64,000 nt of DNA from assembly GCA_002298915.1 (NCBI GenBank), contig DBML01000005.1, positions 1 to 64,000 on the forward strand, in the 5' to 3' direction. Position 1 is the stretch's first letter. Each line of letters starts with the position of its first letter. Made by a program: the position numbers and the translations under genes. Of this stretch, positions 25,434 to 33,735 are shown piece after piece. This stretch comes from Clostridium sp. UBA699. Lineage in GTDB: Bacteria > Bacillota > Clostridia > Clostridiales > Clostridiaceae. The notes under the pieces are model-generated. The model was given only the letters and a program-made list of their open reading frames with translations, did not search any database and was not told the origin of the DNA.

Positions 25434-26693
25434 ATGGCAGTAGTAAGACCATTTAGAGGACTGAGGCCAAGGGCTGACATAGCAGATAAAGTTGCTGTGC
25501 TTCCTATGGACTCTTTAGACAAAAACAAGGTTAAGGAAATAGTTGAGAAAAACGAATATGCTTTTTTCCACGTGACAAGTCCTCACCTATATAATCCAGA
25601 GCTTGAAGGTTCGGAGCCAGGAAAAAGGATGCTGAACAAAAATTCAAGGAACTTTCTTGACCACATGCTCGAGGAAGGCATTCTCGTAAAGGATGACAAG
25701 CCAACGATCTTTGTTTACAAGCAGCTCATAGGCGACAGCGAGCTCACCGGAATCGTAGCCTGCACTTCGGTTGACGATTATCTGAACAGCAATATCAAGA
25801 AGCATGAATTCACGCGTTCCGAAAAGGAAACAGACATAAGCTACCACATCGACTACTGCAACGCAAACACAGGAACCATATACCTGATATACAGGTGGCA
25901 GAAGGATATCGAGGACATTGTAAACGAAACCATGAGCCAGAAGCCTGTGTATGATTTCGTGACTGACGACGGCGTGGAGCACCTTGTATGGCCTATTTCA
26001 GACCCTTCGAGGCTCCAGGAGCTGACAAGTCTGTTCGAAAAGGTTGACAGCCTCTACATCGCAGACGGCCACCACAGGTCTGCTGCTGCCGCAAGGGTCT
26101 GCCTTGAAAGAAGAAAACAGAACCCTGACTACACAGGCGAAGAGGAGTTCAACTACTTCCTTTCGGTGCTGTTCCCTGACAAAAAATTGAACATAATGGA
26201 CTACAACAGGCTGGTCAAGGACCTCAACGGACTTACTGAAGAAGAATTCCTGGCAAAATTGTCCGAGAATTTCAAAGTTGAGAAGCTGCCTGACGGAGTT
26301 CAGTTCAAATTTGAAAAAGCACACGTGTTTGGAATGTACATGAACGGTAGCTGGTACAAGCTCACTGCTTCAGAGTGCACCTATGATCCAAACCATCCGG
26401 TAAACTGCCTTGATGTTGTGGTTCTCCAGAACTATATCCTTGACCCTATCCTCGGCATTAAGGATCCTAGGATAGACGAAAGGCTTGACTTCGTGGCAGG
26501 CGTCCTCGGCATGGATGAGCTGGAAGTAAGGGCAAGCAATGACATGAAGGTTGCTTTTGCCGTTTACCCTTGCTCGGTGAAGGAGCTCATGGACGTTGCT
26601 GATGTCGGAGAGGTAATGCCTCCAAAGGCGACCTGGTTCGAGCCAAAGCTCAGATCTGGCCTCTTCATCCACCCGCTGGAAGACGAGAATTAA
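25434..26693 (+). CDS. DUF1015 family protein of the serine cluster
   Basis: A 419-residue cytosolic protein of the DUF1015 family, recognised from its start AVVRPFRGLRPRADIADKVA, the YADGHHRS-like IADGHHRSAAAARVCL segment (about 207-222) and the C-terminal PPKATWFEPKLRSGLFIHPL. The family has no settled biochemical function; in many Firmicutes and other bacteria it sits beside serA and a serine aminotransferase, as here. A link to serine or phosphoserine metabolism is therefore reasonable but unproven. AAGGGG precedes the ATG. Confidence 0.85.
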   Translation: MAVVRPFRGLRPRADIADKVAVLPMDSLDKNKVKEIVEKNEYAFFHVTSPHLYNPELEGSEPGKRMLNKNSRNFLDHMLEEGILVKDDKPTIFVYKQLIGDSELTGIVACTSVDDYLNSNIKKHEFTRSEKETDISYHIDYCNANTGTIYLIYRWQKDIEDIVNETMSQKPVYDFVTDDGVEHLVWPISDPSRLQELTSLFEKVDSLYIADGHHRSAAAARVCLERRKQNPDYTGEEEFNYFLSVLFPDKKLNIMDYNRLVKDLNGLTEEEFLAKLSENFKVEKLPDGVQFKFEKAHVFGMYMNGSWYKLTASECTYDPNHPVNCLDVVVLQNYILDPILGIKDPRIDERLDFVAGVLGMDELEVRASNDMKVAFAVYPCSVKELMDVADVGEVMPPKATWFEPKLRSGLFIHPLEDEN

Positions 26694-26704
26694 GACAAGA
26701 TACA

Positions 26705-26747
26705 ACACACTCCCTCAGAACAAGAAACTGATGGAGTGTGTTTTTTT
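26705..26747 (+). terminator. Terminator of the serine cluster
   Basis: ACACACTCC (26705-26713) pairs with GGAGTGTGT (26733-26741), extended by TCAG / CTGA, followed by seven T residues. Confidence 0.85.
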
Positions 26748-26751
26748 GCTG

Positions 26752-26781
26752 AAAAAAACCTGCTACAAATGTAGCAGGTTT
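26752..26781 (-). terminator. Terminator of the iron-sulfur flavoprotein gene
   Basis: Hairpin AAACCTGCTAC / GTAGCAGGTTT (26756-26781) with a run of seven T residues on the minus strand. Confidence 0.8.
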
Positions 26782-26808
26782 CTCATTCCCAAAGAGCATG
26801 ACTTTTTT

Positions 26809-27363
26809 CTAAAGCTTCGCACCCATGTCGAACAGGTGCTCACCCGCCTCTTTGATCTCCTCCTCGGAGTTCTTTCCGGTATAGACGCCTACAGTTGCAA
26901 CCAGGTCAATTTTCAGGTACTGGCACATGTCCTGGAACATCCTGTCTACTATCTTTGGACCGGAGTTCGGCCTTTCACCGCCATAGCAGTTGATAAGTAT
27001 AACCTTTTTGCCGGCGAAGTTAGAAACGTCGTCCTTGTGCAGCAGCGCGTACATCCTGTCTATGAAAAGCTTTGTCTGCGCCGACACGTTCCACCAGTAT
27101 ATTGGAGTAGCAAATATGAGAACATCTGCAGCCAGTATCTTCGGATAGTTATCTGCCATGTCGTCATCGATGACGCATTTGTCATTGAAGAGCTTTTGGC
27201 AGGTCTGGCAAGCGAAGCAAGGCTTTATCTCCTGCTCCTGTAAAAACAGTTTATTTATCTCCACCTTATCGTTTGCGGACGCTATTCCTTTTGTAAGCTG
27301 GTCGACAAGATTCTCAGTGATCCCGTTCTTTACAGGACTTCCTACAATTGCAAGAACATTCAT
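26809..27363 (-). CDS. Iron-sulfur flavoprotein-like NAD(P)H:FMN oxidoreductase
   Basis: A 184-residue flavodoxin-fold protein. The N-terminus LAIVGSPVKNGITENLVDQL is the FMN phosphate loop. It is followed by CFACQTCQKLFNDKC (about 49-63), a C-x2-C-x2-C-x7-C arrangement like the compact [4Fe-4S] motif of archaeal and clostridial iron-sulfur flavoproteins, and then FATPIYWWNVSAQTKLFIDR, the family's FMN-binding segment. It would be a cytosolic electron carrier or reductase in anaerobic redox or oxygen-stress metabolism. Whether the cluster is really bound is inference from the cysteine spacing. GGGGGG-type ribosome binding site upstream. Confidence 0.82.
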   Translation of the reverse strand: MNVLAIVGSPVKNGITENLVDQLTKGIASANDKVEINKLFLQEQEIKPCFACQTCQKLFNDKCVIDDDMADNYPKILAADVLIFATPIYWWNVSAQTKLFIDRMYALLHKDDVSNFAGKKVILINCYGGERPNSGPKIVDRMFQDMCQYLKIDLVATVGVYTGKNSEEEIKEAGEHLFDMGAKL

Positions 27364-27393
27364 GTTGATCCCCCCTAATCGGATGTTTTATAT

Positions 27394-27422
27394 ATTATAT
27401 CATTTTTTTCAAAATATGCAAA
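27394..27422 (-). promoter_or_regulatory. Promoter for the iron-sulfur flavoprotein gene
   Basis: Minus-strand TTTGCA (27422-27417), 17-bp spacer, perfect TATAAT (27399-27394), about 30 bases before the ATG. Confidence 0.6.
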
Positions 27423-27425
27423 CAA

Positions 27426-27454
27426 TACTAATTTTCTAATTTTTCTGATATAAT
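27426..27454 (+). promoter_or_regulatory. Extended -10 promoter for the XRE-type gene
   Basis: TATAAT (27449-27454) preceded by TG at 27446-27447 (extended -10); the -35 region TACTAA is weak. It overlaps the divergent flavoprotein promoter. Confidence 0.5.
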
Positions 27455-27495
27455 GATTGTATAACAATTAAGGCATAATCGAGGGAGGAATTGAC

Positions 27496-28095
27496 ATGAA
27501 ACTATTCTTGAACTACGGCGAATCCACAACGGTAAGCGGAAAGATCAAATTCAACGATGTGCAGGAGCTTCTTATTCTTGAGGACGCTCTCAGGCACTAC
27601 AGGGAACACCTGATAAGCAAACCGGGTGAGAAGAGCGAGAAGCTCTTGAAGAAGATAGATTCAGTGGAGAAGCTCATAAACGACCTTCAGCTTGAGAATG
27701 CTGAAAAGTCAGGCAAGAAGTACGACAGCAGCATAGGCATAAACCTCAACCATTTCCTCATAACAATGCGCCACAGGTCAAAGATGCTCCTGCTGGAGCT
27801 GGCCGAAAAGCTGAACATATCGCCAGCCTACTACAACGACATCGAGAAGGAAAAGACCGAGGCATCGGCAGAAATAATGATGGGCATCTTCGAGGCTCTC
27901 AATGTCCTGCCAAACATCAAGGTTAAGCTTTACCCTTACATCCCTACCATAGAGTACTACTACAACGACATCAAGATTCACGAGGTGTTCCTTGCAGATG
28001 CCGACACCTACGACTACGACCACTACGTGGAGGTCATAGGCTCCAAGCTTCCGGAAACAAGCATTGAGACGATAAACAGCAGGCCTGAGTTGTAA
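27496..28095 (+). CDS. XRE-family helix-turn-helix protein
   Basis: A 199-residue probable DNA-binding protein. The first 75 residues are mostly helical and may form a coiled coil (KSEKLLKKIDSVEKLINDLQ). The HTH lies near residues 93-135: HRSKMLLLELAEKLNISPAY then NDIEKEKTEASAEIMMGIFE, typical of the Cro/C1 type. The C-terminal 60 residues, rich in Tyr and Asp, are not recognised. Target genes unknown. GAGGGAGG lies upstream of the ATG. It shares a short divergent promoter region with the flavoprotein gene and could regulate it. Confidence 0.72.
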   Translation: MKLFLNYGESTTVSGKIKFNDVQELLILEDALRHYREHLISKPGEKSEKLLKKIDSVEKLINDLQLENAEKSGKKYDSSIGINLNHFLITMRHRSKMLLLELAEKLNISPAYYNDIEKEKTEASAEIMMGIFEALNVLPNIKVKLYPYIPTIEYYYNDIKIHEVFLADADTYDYDHYVEVIGSKLPETSIETINSRPEL

Positions 28096-28116
28096 AACTC
28101 AGGCCCCTTCTTTTTT
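28082..28116 (+). terminator. Terminator overlapping the end of the XRE gene
   Basis: Ten-bp stem GGCCTGAGTT / AACTCAGGCC around the stop codon, followed by CCTTCTTTTTT. Confidence 0.82.
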
Positions 28117-29161
28117 ATTGCTGCAGCTTGTATTCGGAATTCGTTATGCTGATGTTCCCCTTTAGCCCCTCAGTGACGTAAACCTTTTTGTCCTTCGTTA
28201 TGAAGATCGCCTGGACTTCAGGGTTGTTTTCCTTCAGGTATTGAAGTCCTTTCTCCACGCCGCTGTAGAACAGGTTTTTCGTCATCGCGTCGGCGTCTAT
28301 CGAGGAGACCGTCACAACGGTAACGCTGGCCAGGCCGCTCTCCATAGGGTAGCCCGTGAACGGATTGAGTATGTGGTGGTACCTCACTCCGTCCACCTCG
28401 AGATACCTCTCGTAGATGCCCGAGGTGACTATGGTCTTGTCCTTCACGGATATGCTGCCTACAATGTCCCCCCTGGTTTCGAAAGGGTTCTGTATCCCTA
28501 TGTTCCAGTCCTGTCCGTTAACGTTGCTGTTCAATGCTATTACGTTTCCTCCCAGGTTTATTATGGCATGCTCCACGCCGTTCTCCTTGAGTATCCTTTT
28601 TACCTCGTCGGCAGCATACCCCTTCGCTATCCCTCCCAGGTCCAGGGACATCCCCGCCTGCTTGAGCATAACCGATTTGTCGGCCGTGTTTATAAGGACA
28701 TCCTTGTAGCTGACAAGGCTCTTCCTGGCGTCTATCTCCTCCTGGGTCGGCACCCTGGCCGCATCGGTCCCGATACCCCAGAGCTTGACAAGAGGGCCTA
28801 TTGATATGTCAAACACTCCCCCTGATTTTGCGCTGTACTCCAGACCCTTCTCTATTACGTAGAAGGTGTCGTCGGAGACCTTTACGTAGCTGACGCCGGC
28901 CTCCTTTGCGATAGCGTCGACCTCCGTCCCCTCCTTGTTTGCGCTCATCCTGTCGTCTATCTGCTTAACCCTGTCGAAAGCCTTGGTCATCACTTCCTCC
29001 GACTGGTGGTCGTATATCTTTATAGTGCATACCGTGCCGAGAAGGAACTGCGTTTCCTCCAGCGGTTCGGAGCCGGTTCCCGAACAGCCCTGAAGGAGCG
29101 CTGATGAAAGCGAAATGGCAAGGCCCAGCATGAGAATCTTTATTCCTTTGGTTTTAAACAT
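28115..29161 (-). CDS. apbE: FAD:protein FMN transferase, lipoprotein
   Basis: ApbE attaches FMN covalently to threonine of target proteins (for example Rnf or Nqr subunits) outside the membrane. The 348-residue product begins with a lipoprotein signal ending in SSALLQGCSG, so the mature protein is lipid-anchored at Cys. Family motifs: QFLLGTVCTIKIYD, FDRVKQIDDRMSANKEGTEV, GGVFDISIGPLVKLWGIG, LDLGGIAKGYAADEV and NLGGNVIALN, and a late SIDADAMTKNLFYSG with the metal-binding Asp. The start at 29161 (GGTGGTG upstream) gives a proper signal peptide; the longer frame to 29236 does not. Its likely client in an anaerobe is an Rnf complex, not seen in this window. Confidence 0.92.
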   Translation of the reverse strand: MFKTKGIKILMLGLAISLSSALLQGCSGTGSEPLEETQFLLGTVCTIKIYDHQSEEVMTKAFDRVKQIDDRMSANKEGTEVDAIAKEAGVSYVKVSDDTFYVIEKGLEYSAKSGGVFDISIGPLVKLWGIGTDAARVPTQEEIDARKSLVSYKDVLINTADKSVMLKQAGMSLDLGGIAKGYAADEVKRILKENGVEHAIINLGGNVIALNSNVNGQDWNIGIQNPFETRGDIVGSISVKDKTIVTSGIYERYLEVDGVRYHHILNPFTGYPMESGLASVTVVTVSSIDADAMTKNLFYSGVEKGLQYLKENNPEVQAIFITKDKKVYVTEGLKGNISITNSEYKLQQ

Positions 29162-29286
29162 GGCTACACCACCTATAATTTCTTGATTACCTTTAAGATA
29201 GTACATCAAGGACAAATTAATGTCAATATTCCACATTATGTTATATAATATATGTATTACATTTTTCTTTCATCGGAGGTGGTCAC

Positions 29287-30726
29287 ATGCTGTTCCTGAC
29301 ATCAAATCCCTGGTTCTTTTGGTTTTTCGTGATCAACGCGCTCGTTTCTCTAATAGTAATAATCCTGGAGAGGAAAAATCCTGAAAAGACCATCGCATGG
29401 CTTCTCGTCTTCATACTCCTCCCGCCGATCGGGCTGTTCTTCTACATACTTTTCGGCAGGAACTGGAAGAAGCATACCCTGAGCGACTCGACGGTGCCTA
29501 TAGAGGAGCTTGTTTACCATGCCATGAAGCAGGTCAGGGACTACGAGTACGCCAGCCTGATAGGCCTTCTTTCGAAGAACAGCGAGTCACCGCTCTTCAA
29601 CGACAACTCCATAACCCTTTTCAGGGATGGGGTGGAGAAGTTCGAGGAGTTCAAGAAAGCGCTCTGGAACGCTGAGAACCACATCCACCTCGAGTACTTC
29701 ATAGTGAAGGATAGCGACATAGGCAACGAGATAAAGGACATACTCATAGCAAAAGCAAGCGAAGGGTTGGAGGTTCGGTTCCTAATAGACAGGATCGGCT
29801 CCATAAGGCTCAAGCCAGCTTTCATAAACGACCTCAGGGCCGGCGGCGTGGAGGTTGTTCAATACTCCTACTTCCTTGCACCGCTGCTGAGGAGGATAAA
29901 CACCCAGGTCAACTACAGGAACCACCGCAAGATAGCCGTGATAGACGGAAAGATCGGTTTCCTGGGAGGCCTCAATATAGGAGATGAGTACGTCGGGAAG
30001 AGCAGGTTCGGGTACTGGCGCGACACCCACATGATGGTGAGGGGTGATTTCGTCCTCGGCCTTCAGGCTGTCTTCCTTGACGACTACTTCACCATAAAGG
30101 AAGTGAATTTGGAGACAGAAGACCGTTTCAGCGAGAATTTCGATGTGTATTTTCCAAAGACAGGCCACGCTGACGGCAAGCTCATGCAGCTGGTGGTGAG
30201 CGGTCCCGATTCCCCCTATCCTGCCATAATGCAGGCAGTGCTCAAGATGATAACGATGGCGACGGACCACATATACATAACCTCCCCCTATTTCATACCC
30301 AGCGAGAGCATAATGAACGCCCTTACCATCGCCGCAATGAGCGGGATAAAGGTTCACATACTTTTCCCGGGAAGGTACGACCACATACTCTCCTATTACG
30401 CCTCCAGGACTTACCTGGCTCAGCTGGTTAAGGTGGGAGTCATAGTCCACTTCTACGATCCCGACTCCTTCATTCATGCAAAGTGCGTCATAGTCGACGG
30501 CAAGGTAGCGACTCTGGGCACGGCCAACATGGACATCAGGAGCTTTGAGCTAAACTACGAGATCAACGCCATGGTTTACGACGAGGAGATAGCCGAGAAG
30601 CTGGAGGAGATGTTTTTCGAAGACCTGAAGAAGAGCAGGCGTGTCACAGAGGAGTATTTCGAAAACCTGCCTGCAAGGGTGAAAATATTCGAGGCGTTCT
30701 GCCGAATATTCTCAGCATTGTTGTAG
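29287..30726 (+). CDS. cls: Cardiolipin synthase
   Basis: A 479-residue membrane enzyme of the phospholipase D superfamily that condenses two phosphatidylglycerols into cardiolipin. Two N-terminal membrane segments (about 8-27 and 38-57) are followed by the two HKD motifs: HRKIAVIDGKIGFLGGLN (about 219-236) and HAKCVIVDGKVATLGTANMD (about 397-416). Length and order are standard for Firmicutes Cls. GGAGGTGG precedes the ATG. Divergent from apbE. Confidence 0.94.
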   Translation: MLFLTSNPWFFWFFVINALVSLIVIILERKNPEKTIAWLLVFILLPPIGLFFYILFGRNWKKHTLSDSTVPIEELVYHAMKQVRDYEYASLIGLLSKNSESPLFNDNSITLFRDGVEKFEEFKKALWNAENHIHLEYFIVKDSDIGNEIKDILIAKASEGLEVRFLIDRIGSIRLKPAFINDLRAGGVEVVQYSYFLAPLLRRINTQVNYRNHRKIAVIDGKIGFLGGLNIGDEYVGKSRFGYWRDTHMMVRGDFVLGLQAVFLDDYFTIKEVNLETEDRFSENFDVYFPKTGHADGKLMQLVVSGPDSPYPAIMQAVLKMITMATDHIYITSPYFIPSESIMNALTIAAMSGIKVHILFPGRYDHILSYYASRTYLAQLVKVGVIVHFYDPDSFIHAKCVIVDGKVATLGTANMDIRSFELNYEINAMVYDEEIAEKLEEMFFEDLKKSRRVTEEYFENLPARVKIFEAFCRIFSALL

Positions 30727-30749
30727 CACATTTCCATTTGTGATATACT
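30721..30749 (+). promoter_or_regulatory. Promoter for fbp
   Basis: TTGTAG (30721-30726, overlapping the cls stop), 17-bp spacer, TATACT (30744-30749), 38 bases before the fbp ATG. Confidence 0.6.
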
Positions 30750-30786
30750 TAACTTGATTCAATTATACTAGGAAAGAGGATGTTCA

Positions 30787-32781
30787 ATGACTATATATGA
30801 TGAAGAATTTACAAATGATCTGGAACAGGATTTGAGATATCTTCAGCTGCTCTCAAAGCAGTACCCCAACATAGCGAGCGCCAGTACAGAGATAATACAT
30901 CTGGAAGCTATCTTGAACCTCCCAAAGGGAACCGAGCATTTCATAAGCGACATACACGGGGAATACGAATCCTTCACGCACATGCTCAAGAACGCTTCAG
31001 GAGTGATCAAGAGGAAGATCGATGAGGATTTCCCTACGCTGAGCCAGTCAGAAAAGGCGAATCTGGCCACCCTCGTGTACTATCCCGAGCAGAAGCTCAA
31101 CCTCATCAGGCTTTCTACAGAGGAGCCTCTTGACGACTGGTACAGGATCACCCTGTACAGGCTAATCGAGCTGACAAGGTCCGTTTCTTCGAAGTACAGC
31201 CACTCGAAGGTACGTAAGGCAATGCCAAAGGACTACGACTACATAATCGAGGAGCTCATAAGCGAGCACAAGGACATGCTTGACAAGCAGGACTACTACA
31301 AAGGCATTATCGATTCCATAATAGATACAGACAGGGCAGGCGAGTTCATAACAGTAATCTGCAACCTGATACAGAGGCTTGTCGTTGACAAGCTCCATAT
31401 AATAGGCGACATCTACGACAGAGGCCCAGGAGCCGAAATCATAATGGAAGCCCTTACTAAGCACCACTCCGTAGACGTCCAGTGGGGCAACCACGACATA
31501 CTCTGGATGGCCGCTGCAGCGGGCTGCGAAGCCTGCATAGCCAACGTGCTGAGGATCTCCCTCAGGTACGCGAACCTGAGCACCATCGAATACGGCTACG
31601 GGATAAACCTGCTGCCCCTTGCCACCTTCGCCATAGAGTTTTACGGCGACGACCAGTGCAAGAGCTTCGAGATAAAGACCCTGGACAAGGAGATCAGCGA
31701 AACGGACTACATCCTTCTTACGAAGATGCACAAGGCCATATCCATCATACAGTTCAAGCTTGAAGGCCACATAATAAAGAGGCATCCTGAGTTCCTGATG
31801 GACGACCAGCTGCTCCTTGAGAGGATAGACTACGACAACAACACCATAGACATAAACGGGGAGACCTACGAGCTGAACGACAGCAATTTCCCTACGATCG
31901 ACAGGTCAAACCCTTACGAGCTCACAACCAGGGAGCTTGACGTACTGTCAAAGCTCAAGCATGCCTTCCTGAAGAGCGACAAGCTCCAGAAGCACATCAA
32001 GTTCCTTTACAGCAAGGGAAGCATGTACACCATCACCAACTCGAACCTGCTTTTCCACGGGTGCATCCCTCTCCAGAGGGACAAAGCCTTCGAGTACATC
32101 ATGCTCCAGGGCCAGCGTTACAGCGGAAAGTCGATGCTGGACAAGTTCGACCGTTTTTCCAGGGATGCTTACTTCCTCCCTGCAGGCTCGGATGCCAAAA
32201 AGATGGGCAAAGACATGATGTGGTATCTGTGGTGCGGCGCCAGGTCTCCTCTTTTCGGCAAGGACCGCATGACCACCTTCGAAAGATATTTCATAGATAA
32301 CAGGAAGACGCATCACGAGGAAAAGAACTACTACTACAAGTACAGGGACGATGAGCAGATAACGAACGACATACTCGTCGAGTTCGGGCTTGATCCTTCC
32401 TGCTCGCATGTGATAAACGGCCACATACCCGTCAAGACGAAGGAAGGCGAAAGTCCAGTAAAGGCTAACGGCAAGCTCCTGGTCATAGACGGTGGCTTCT
32501 GCCGTGCATACCAGCCAACGACAGGCATAGCCGGCTACACCCTGATATACAACTCCTACGGCCTTCTGCTGACCTCTCACGAGCCTTTCGAGAGCATAAG
32601 GAAGGCTATAGAGGAGGAGGACGACATACTCTCCTCGACAATCGTTCTGGAGCAGACAGCCTCCAGGAAGCGAGTCGCGGACACCGACCTTGGAGTCGAT
32701 CTCAAAAGGGAGATCGTGGCTCTCAAGAAGCTGCTGAACGCTTACAGGAAAGGCTACATCAAGGAAACTTTCAAAGACTGA
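30787..32781 (+). CDS. fbp: Fructose-1,6-bisphosphatase class III
   Basis: A 664-residue gluconeogenic phosphatase of the class III type found in Firmicutes, unrelated to the class I enzyme. It contains calcineurin-like metallophosphatase motifs: FISDIHGEYESF (about 56-67), IIGDIYDRGPGAEI (about 203-216), QWGNHDILWMAAAAG (about 232-246) and VINGHIPVKTKEGESP (about 540-555). Length is typical. It allows hexose formation during growth on amino acids. AAAGAGG lies upstream of the ATG. Confidence 0.95.
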   Translation: MTIYDEEFTNDLEQDLRYLQLLSKQYPNIASASTEIIHLEAILNLPKGTEHFISDIHGEYESFTHMLKNASGVIKRKIDEDFPTLSQSEKANLATLVYYPEQKLNLIRLSTEEPLDDWYRITLYRLIELTRSVSSKYSHSKVRKAMPKDYDYIIEELISEHKDMLDKQDYYKGIIDSIIDTDRAGEFITVICNLIQRLVVDKLHIIGDIYDRGPGAEIIMEALTKHHSVDVQWGNHDILWMAAAAGCEACIANVLRISLRYANLSTIEYGYGINLLPLATFAIEFYGDDQCKSFEIKTLDKEISETDYILLTKMHKAISIIQFKLEGHIIKRHPEFLMDDQLLLERIDYDNNTIDINGETYELNDSNFPTIDRSNPYELTTRELDVLSKLKHAFLKSDKLQKHIKFLYSKGSMYTITNSNLLFHGCIPLQRDKAFEYIMLQGQRYSGKSMLDKFDRFSRDAYFLPAGSDAKKMGKDMMWYLWCGARSPLFGKDRMTTFERYFIDNRKTHHEEKNYYYKYRDDEQITNDILVEFGLDPSCSHVINGHIPVKTKEGESPVKANGKLLVIDGGFCRAYQPTTGIAGYTLIYNSYGLLLTSHEPFESIRKAIEEEDDILSSTIVLEQTASRKRVADTDLGVDLKREIVALKKLLNAYRKGYIKETFKD

Positions 32782-32792
32782 TGACGAATGTA

Positions 32793-32828
32793 AAAAAACT
32801 CCCTCCGCTAAGCGGTTGGGAGTTTTTT
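32793..32828. terminator. Bidirectional terminator between fbp and degV-like gene
   Basis: AAAAAACTCCC with CCGC pairs with GCGG and GGGAGTTTTTT, giving A and T runs on both sides between the two convergent genes. Confidence 0.85.
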
Positions 32829-32838
32829 ACGTCCTGTT

Positions 32839-33723
32839 TTATAATTGCTCTTTCTGCCTTTCACTGCCCATGAAGAATACAGCCATAGCGCCAGGCCCCC
32901 CGTAGGTCCCCACAACCGGACCTATGAAGTTGATGAATACATCCTTAGGCCCAACAGTATCGATCAGCAGGCCCTTTAGGTACTCAGCCTCATCGAGGCA
33001 GTCACCGTGGCAGATGCATACGGTCTGGTCCTCAGGCGATTCTATCCTTTCGGCAACGAGCTCAGCAAGCCTTCCTATAGCCTTCTTGCGCCCCCTCACA
33101 GTTCCAAGCTTCAGCACCTTCCCCTCGCTGCTTATAGTCAGCAGCGGATTGATGCCCAGGACCTTTCCCACTGCAGCTGCTGCAGCGGATATCCTGCCGC
33201 CTCGCCTTAGGTGGCTCAGATCGTTTACGATGATGTAGGTGTTGAGCCTCTGAACGTTTTGCTCGAGATATTCTGCTATCTCGGGCATGCTCCGGCCTTC
33301 CTCCTTCATCTTCTGTGCTTTCATGACCATTAGCCCCTGCCCCAGTGAAGCCGTGAGTGCGTCAAAGATGTGTATAGTGCTCCCGGGAGATTCGTTAAGC
33401 AGCATGTCCCTTGCGGAATGTGCGCTGCTGAGGGTTCCGCTGAGCCCTGAGGACACGCAGATGTACAGCACGTCAAGCCCCTTGTCGGCCTGCTCCTTGA
33501 ACACCTCGTAGAAGTCATGGGTGTTCGGCTGGGATGTCTTAGGAACGGCTCCTTCCCTCATGTAGTCGAAGAATCTTTCGTATGGGAGGCTTTCCCCGAA
33601 ATCGTCTCTGTACTCCTGGTTCCCTATTCGGCATGTGAGCATTGCGAAAGGGATCCTCTTCTCGTCGATATATGCTTTTGGCAGGTCAGAGCAGGAATCG
33701 GTCATGATGATGAAGTCTCTCAT
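32839..33723 (-). CDS. DegV family fatty-acid-binding protein
   Basis: A 294-residue DegV-fold protein. The family binds a fatty acid, and in Gram-positive bacteria (FakB) presents it to the kinase FakA. Motifs: IMTDSCSDLPKAYIDE at the N-terminus, PKTSQPNTHDFYEVF (about 81-95), ICVSSGLSGTLSSAHSA (about 107-123), HLRRGGRISAAAAAVGKVLG (about 176-195). No fakA lies in the window. GGAGGAAAATATT spacing supports the ATG at 33723. Confidence 0.9.
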   Translation of the reverse strand: MRDFIIMTDSCSDLPKAYIDEKRIPFAMLTCRIGNQEYRDDFGESLPYERFFDYMREGAVPKTSQPNTHDFYEVFKEQADKGLDVLYICVSSGLSGTLSSAHSARDMLLNESPGSTIHIFDALTASLGQGLMVMKAQKMKEEGRSMPEIAEYLEQNVQRLNTYIIVNDLSHLRRGGRISAAAAAVGKVLGINPLLTISSEGKVLKLGTVRGRKKAIGRLAELVAERIESPEDQTVCICHGDCLDEAEYLKGLLIDTVGPKDVFINFIGPVVGTYGGPGAMAVFFMGSERQKEQL

Positions 33724-33735
33724 AATATTTTCCTC

